From Achromobacter piechaudii NBRC 102461 (GTDB lineage: Bacteria > Pseudomonadota > Gammaproteobacteria > Burkholderiales > Burkholderiaceae_B): a DNA stretch of 64,000 nt. The position numbers were made by a program, and so were the translations under genes. Positions 60,474-64,000 of the stretch are shown here, piece by piece (the first letter of the stretch is position 1; every line of letters starts with the position of its first letter). A model generated the notes under the pieces. That model was not told where the DNA came from. It did no database searches and saw only the letters and a program-made list of their open reading frames with translations. Location: assembly GCF_001571245.1 (NCBI RefSeq), contig NZ_BCTK01000006.1:186001-250000 (forward strand), in the 5' to 3' direction.

Positions 60474-61270
60474 TCGGGCGGCTGCCAGGGCAAGGACTGC
60501 AAGTCGCCATCGATGCTGATGGCCTGGCCGCTGACCATGGCGCCGAACGGGCTGGCCAGGAACAGCGCCATGTTGGCAATGTCGGCGGCGCGCACGAACT
60601 GCCGCAGGCTGACGCCGGACAATTCCAGCTTGGTCTCTTCCTCTACCGTCAGGCCCATCGCGCTGGCGCGCGCCGCAATCACGCGGTCGATGCGCGGCCC
60701 GGCCACCAGCCCCGGCAGCAAGGCGTTGACGCGGATGCCGTAGCTGCCCAGCTCCACCGCCAGCGAGCGCGTCAGCCCGATCACGCCCCATTTCGATGCG
60801 GCATAGGGGGTGCGCAAGGGCAGGCCCATGCGGCCCGCCACCGAACTGATGTTGATGATGGCGCCGCCGCCCGCCTCGCGCAGCGCGGGCACGGCGTGCC
60901 GGACCGTGTGAAATTGCGACGCCAGATTGATGTCCAGCGTGGCGGCCAGGTCGTCGGGCTGGATATCGGTGATGCCCGCCGTGGGGCCGGCAATGCCCGC
61001 GTTGTTCACCAGCACGTCCAGGCCGCCCAGGTGCGACAGCGCGGTGTCCATGTAGCGATCGATGTCTGCGCGGCTGCGCACGTCAGCGCGGCTATGGGCG
61101 TGGCGGCACTCGAACAGCGCGCCTTCGTCCACGTCGCAAACGTGTACGCGCGCGCCGCGCTCGGCGAACGCGTCGGCCAGCGCCGCGCCGATGCCGGCCG
61201 CGCCGGCGGTAACGATGACGCGGCGGCCGCTAAGGTCTACGGGCAGGGCAGTGAAGTCTTGCGGATTCAT
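60467..61270 (-). CDS. SDR family oxidoreductase
   Basis: This 267-residue short-chain dehydrogenase has its cofactor motif as TAGAAGIG at 21-28 (second residue Ala instead of the usual Gly). NNAG is at 89-92, then Asn114, Ser142/Ser143, Tyr156 and Lys160 (YAASK). Asp46 after beta-2 favours NAD. AAGGAAA precedes the start at 61270. It is last in a minus-strand cluster with a LivJ-like receptor and a BKACE enzyme, suggesting oxidation of a hydroxy acid or alcohol in a small catabolic pathway. Confidence 0.88.
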   Translation of the reverse strand: MNPQDFTALPVDLSGRRVIVTAGAAGIGAALADAFAERGARVHVCDVDEGALFECRHAHSRADVRSRADIDRYMDTALSHLGGLDVLVNNAGIAGPTAGITDIQPDDLAATLDINLASQFHTVRHAVPALREAGGGAIINISSVAGRMGLPLRTPYAASKWGVIGLTRSLAVELGSYGIRVNALLPGLVAGPRIDRVIAARASAMGLTVEEETKLELSGVSLRQFVRAADIANMALFLASPFGAMVSGQAISIDGDLQSLPWQPPED

Positions 61271-61289
61271 GCGGTTTCCTTGGAAAGCG

Positions 61290-62489
61290 TCATTGCGTCA
61301 TCAGGCGGCACTTGGATTCCTGGGGCGAGGTATAGATCTCGTTGCCCGGAATTTTTGCGACCAGCTTGTAGTAGTCCCAAGGCCCCTTCGATTCGGCGGG
61401 CTTCTTGACCTGCATCAGGTACATGTCATGCACCAGCAGGCCGTCGGCGCGCACGGTCGCGTTCTGGGCAAAGAAGTCGTTTACCGGATTGGACTTCACC
61501 CACTTCATGATCGTGTCGCCGTCCGTCGTGCCGGTGGCTTTGACGGCGTTCAGGTAGGTGGTGGTGACCGAATAGTCGCCGGCTTGCAGCATCGACGGCT
61601 TCTTCTTCATGCGCTCTTCAAAGCGCGCCGCCCACTTGCGCGAAGCGTCGTCCTGATCCCAGTACCAGGCGGTCGTCAGGTACATGTCCTGCCCAGCGGC
61701 CAGGCCCAGTGCGTGGATGTCGGTGATCAGCACCAGCAGGCCCGCGATCTTCATCTTCGGCGTCAGGCCGAATTCGGCGGCGGCCTTCACGGCGTTGCTG
61801 GTGTCGTTGGCCGAGTTGGCCAGGCCCAGCACGGTGGCGCCCGAGGCTTGCGCCTGCAAAATGTACGACGAGAAGTCCGATGTGTTCAGCGGATGGCGCA
61901 CGCGCCCCTTCACCTGGCCGCCGTTGGCCTGCACCACCGCCGACGCGTCGCGCTCCAGCGCGTGGCCGAAGGCGTGATCGACCGTCAGGAAGTACCAGTC
62001 CTTGTTGCCCTCCTTGAGCATCGCGCGTGCCGTGCCGCGCGATAGCGATACCGTGTCGTAGACGTAGTGCACGGTGTAAGGCGTGCACTGAGCGTTGGTC
62101 AGTTCCGACGCGCCCGCGCTGACTACAAAGAACGGCGTCTTCTTTTCTTCCGCCACCTTCGCCATGGCCAGCGCGGCGGCCGAGTTCGCGCCCGCGATCA
62201 GCATGTCGACGCCTTTCTGGTCCAGCCATTCGCGCGCGCGCGAAGAGGCGATGTCGGCGCGGTTCTGGTGGTCGGCCACCAGCACTTCGATCTTCTTGCC
62301 GGCCACCTCGCCGCCCATGTCCGCCACCGCCATCTTGATGGCTTCGGCCCCACCCGGCCCGTCCGCGTCGGCCGACAGGCCCGACATGTCGGTGATGAAG
62401 CCGATACGGATCACGCCGTCATCGGCCATCGCCGCGCCGCTGATCGCCAGCAATGCCGAGGCTACGGCCGCGTTCAAGATTTTTTTCAT
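61290..62489 (-). CDS. ABC transporter substrate-binding protein, branched-chain amino acid/aromatic type
   Basis: This 399-residue Peripla_BP_6 receptor has a clean Sec signal (MKKILNAAVASALLAISGAA, then MA-DDG). GVIRIGFITDMSGLSADADG and VADHQNRADIASSRAREWLD are typical mature blocks. GGGAGA precedes the start. It lies between an SDR and a BKACE-family gene with no permease or ATPase, so it must share a transporter encoded elsewhere. The ligand is unknown. Confidence 0.9.
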   Translation of the reverse strand: MKKILNAAVASALLAISGAAMADDGVIRIGFITDMSGLSADADGPGGAEAIKMAVADMGGEVAGKKIEVLVADHQNRADIASSRAREWLDQKGVDMLIAGANSAAALAMAKVAEEKKTPFFVVSAGASELTNAQCTPYTVHYVYDTVSLSRGTARAMLKEGNKDWYFLTVDHAFGHALERDASAVVQANGGQVKGRVRHPLNTSDFSSYILQAQASGATVLGLANSANDTSNAVKAAAEFGLTPKMKIAGLLVLITDIHALGLAAGQDMYLTTAWYWDQDDASRKWAARFEERMKKKPSMLQAGDYSVTTTYLNAVKATGTTDGDTIMKWVKSNPVNDFFAQNATVRADGLLVHDMYLMQVKKPAESKGPWDYYKLVAKIPGNEIYTSPQESKCRLMTQ

Positions 62490-62531
62490 GGTTTGTCTCC
62501 CGCCTGGGTTGATGGTGTTGCCGTGCCGTCG

Positions 62532-63467
62532 TCAGAACGCGACGTTGTCCCGGCCTTTCAGTTGCAGGATCTGGCGCGCCTCGTCGGGCGTGGCGATGGT
62601 CAGCGACAGGTCCTCAAGAATGCGGCGGATGCGCCGCACCTGATCCGCGTTGGAATGCGCGAGTTCGCCCGGGCCGTCCCACAAGGAATCTTCCAGCCCC
62701 ACGCGCACAAAGCCGCCCATCGTCGCGGCCATGGTGGCCAGCGGCGTCTGCTTGCGGCCGGCGGCCAGCACCGACCAGCGGTAGTCATCGCCAAACAGCC
62801 GGTCGGCCGTGCGGCGCATCATCATCACGTCTTCCGGATGCGTGCCGATGCCGCCGCGTATGCCAAAGACCGACTGAATCAAAAACGGCGGCTTGAGCAG
62901 CCCCTTGTCCACGAAATGCGCCGCCGTGTACAGATGCCCGATGTCGTAGCACTCGATCTCGAAGCGCGTGCCGTTGTCGTTGCAGGACGACAGGATGTGC
63001 TCGATATCCTTGAACGTGTTCTTGAAGATCAGGTCGTTGCTGCCTTCCAGATACGGGCGTTCCCAATCGTGCTTGAAGTCCTTGAAGCGCTCCAGCAGTT
63101 CGTACATGCCGAAGTTCATCGAACCCATGTTCAACGACGCGACCTCGGGCTTGAAGTGGGTGGCGGGCAGCATGCGTTCGCTGACCGGCAGCACCGGCGA
63201 GCCGCCCGTGGTGATGTTGATGACGACATCGCTGCCCGCCTTGATGCGCGGCAGAAACTGCGCGTACAGGGCCGGGTCCTGCGTGGGCCGGCCGGTTTCG
63301 GGATCGCGGGCGTGCAGGTGCACGATGGCCGCGCCCGCCTCGGCGGCCTCCAGCGCCGACTGAGCGATCTGGTCGGGCGTCACGGGCAGGTAGGGCGACA
63401 TCGATGGCGTGTGCACCGAGCCGGTAATGGCGCACGTGATGATCACATTGCTCTTGGATTTTTTCAT
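62532..63467 (-). CDS. BKACE (DUF849) beta-keto acid cleavage enzyme
   Basis: This 311-residue TIM-barrel protein has Zn-binding His50 and His52 in IVHLHARDPETGRP, the catalytic-region TCAITGSVHTPS near the N-terminus, NITTGGSP, and the EIECYDIGHLY and GLEDSLW blocks. The family condenses a beta-keto acid with acetyl-CoA, releasing acetoacetate and a CoA ester, as in 3-keto-5-aminohexanoate or dehydrocarnitine breakdown. Paired with an SDR it could oxidise a beta-hydroxy acid and then cleave it (inference). The actual substrate is unknown. Confidence 0.9.
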   Translation of the reverse strand: MKKSKSNVIITCAITGSVHTPSMSPYLPVTPDQIAQSALEAAEAGAAIVHLHARDPETGRPTQDPALYAQFLPRIKAGSDVVINITTGGSPVLPVSERMLPATHFKPEVASLNMGSMNFGMYELLERFKDFKHDWERPYLEGSNDLIFKNTFKDIEHILSSCNDNGTRFEIECYDIGHLYTAAHFVDKGLLKPPFLIQSVFGIRGGIGTHPEDVMMMRRTADRLFGDDYRWSVLAAGRKQTPLATMAATMGGFVRVGLEDSLWDGPGELAHSNADQVRRIRRILEDLSLTIATPDEARQILQLKGRDNVAF

Positions 63468-63566
63468 GGGCCTTGGACGCGTGATGTTTTATCGTGGCCC
63501 CGGCTGTCTCCTCCGGGTGCGGCCCATTCTGTCGCAGGCACCTGGCCTTGTCACCTGAACAGAAAT

Positions 63567-63578
63567 TATCAACTGATA
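63567..63578. promoter_or_regulatory. Small palindrome between the BKACE and kinase genes
   Basis: TATCA-AC-TGATA is a perfect 5-2-5 inverted repeat in an AT-rich patch of the 226-bp divergent gap (63468-63693). It could be an operator or overlap a promoter; support is weak. Confidence 0.3.
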
Positions 63579-63693
63579 GGCTTTTCGGTGCTGCGCCGCA
63601 GCGTGATTCAAGGCTCTTCGCGTTTCCCCTTAGCGCTCGTCCTGGCAGTGAAATGACGCAGCCCGATCGCTCGCTGAAATACAATCGCCCGCT

Positions 63694-64000
63694 ATGTCCG
63701 ACCGCCCGATTGCCGACCCCATTTCCCCTTCGTCACCCCGCCACGCCCATGTGCTGGCCGTAGACCTGGGCGGCACCCGCTTTCGCGCGGCGCTGGTGGA
63801 CGAGGATGGCCGCATCGCGCACGCCTGCGCCATCGACAGCCCTGCCGGCACGGGCTTGCAATCGGGCTGGGATGAGATCGACGCCAACGAATGGTGGCGC
63901 GGATTGCAAACCCTTTGCGACACCTTGGCCCAGCAAGCGGGCGCGGGCTTCGATGCCGTTGCCGCCATCGCCATCTGCGGCGTCACCCGCACTCAGGTAT
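63694..64000 (+). CDS. FGGY-type carbohydrate kinase, N-terminal part (runs off the window)
   Basis: From the ATG at 63694 the frame is open to the edge (102 residues seen). HVLAVDLGGTRFRAALVDED is the phosphate-1 motif of the actin-like kinase fold. GWDEIDANEWWRGLQTLCDT followed by AAIAICGVTRTQV fits xylulokinase-like FGGY kinases better than ROK glucokinases. The enzyme would phosphorylate a sugar or polyol with ATP. No clear ribosome site is present. The sugar and the operon partners lie beyond the right edge. Confidence 0.75.
   Translation, partial: MSDRPIADPISPSSPRHAHVLAVDLGGTRFRAALVDEDGRIAHACAIDSPAGTGLQSGWDEIDANEWWRGLQTLCDTLAQQAGAGFDAVAAIAICGVTRTQV

Noticed and set aside
1..64000. tRNA, rRNA or known riboswitch
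   Set aside because: No cloverleaf, rRNA-like or recognised riboswitch sequence was noticed by eye; a covariance-model search would be needed to exclude small RNAs.

Overview
The window is a 64 kb piece of a high-GC bacterial chromosome that looks like Betaproteobacteria, order Burkholderiales, most likely Alcaligenaceae (Achromobacter/Bordetella type). The reasons are two orphan Bug-family tricarboxylate-type receptors, many orphan branched-chain-amino-acid-type binding proteins, dense LysR/GntR/IclR regulation of small catabolic operons, a complete gentisate cluster and a MexEF-OprN-like efflux operon. The genus is an inference. I saw no rRNA, tRNA, CRISPR array or intact mobile element. 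The only sign of a mobile element is a lone integrase-type N-terminal domain near 56.4 kb.

Layout. 1-4.1 kb: a binding protein (cut by the left edge) diverges from an SDR dehydrogenase and its FCD-GntR regulator; a SAF-domain oxidoreductase converges on them. 4.2-8.4 kb, minus strand: a deoxyribonucleotidase, ThpR, an orphan CheD with a C-terminal peptide repeat, and ftsEX. 8.7-12.9 kb: a complete polar amino-acid ABC transporter (Aap/Bzt type) with a hairpin after the receptor gene and a terminator at the end. 13.2-14.2 kb: an orphan Bug receptor. 14.2-22.0 kb, minus strand: a catabolic operon of gentisate dioxygenase, fumarylpyruvate hydrolase, maleylpyruvate isomerase, a chorismate-mutase-like protein, a Bug receptor, an FAD oxidoreductase, a 3-hydroxybenzoate 6-hydroxylase-like monooxygenase and a LivJ-like receptor, with a divergent LysR regulator at 22.2 kb.

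23.8-31.3 kb: an RND efflux operon (adaptor, pump, outer-membrane channel) with a divergent LysR gene and a perfect T-N11-A dyad between them. 31.4-34.4 kb: an AI-2E-type permease, a PhyH-type dioxygenase and an IclR regulator. 34.4-40.8 kb, minus strand: an operon of a GlcD-like FAD oxidase, a PotD-like receptor, a PotA-like ATPase, a single fused two-domain permease and a DapA-family lyase/aldolase. 41-45.9 kb: proC, a DHA2 exporter with an MmyB-type regulator, and a His-rich PadR regulator followed by a siderophore-interacting reductase (YqjI/YqjH-like pair). 46-53.8 kb: a LysR/ICL-family lyase pair, then two overlapping genes for very large exported WG-repeat proteins.

54.1-64 kb: an OFA-like MFS carrier, a cupin, then a 600-bp region with a textbook sigma-54 promoter leading to an orphan arm-type DNA-binding domain translationally coupled to ureidoglycolate lyase. 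These are followed by a Cys-rich hypothetical, a DUF1254 lipoprotein with LysR, a minus-strand SDR / LivJ-like receptor / BKACE cluster, and the start of an FGGY-type sugar kinase. Overall this is accessory catabolic and transport DNA with few housekeeping genes (ftsEX, proC, thpR).
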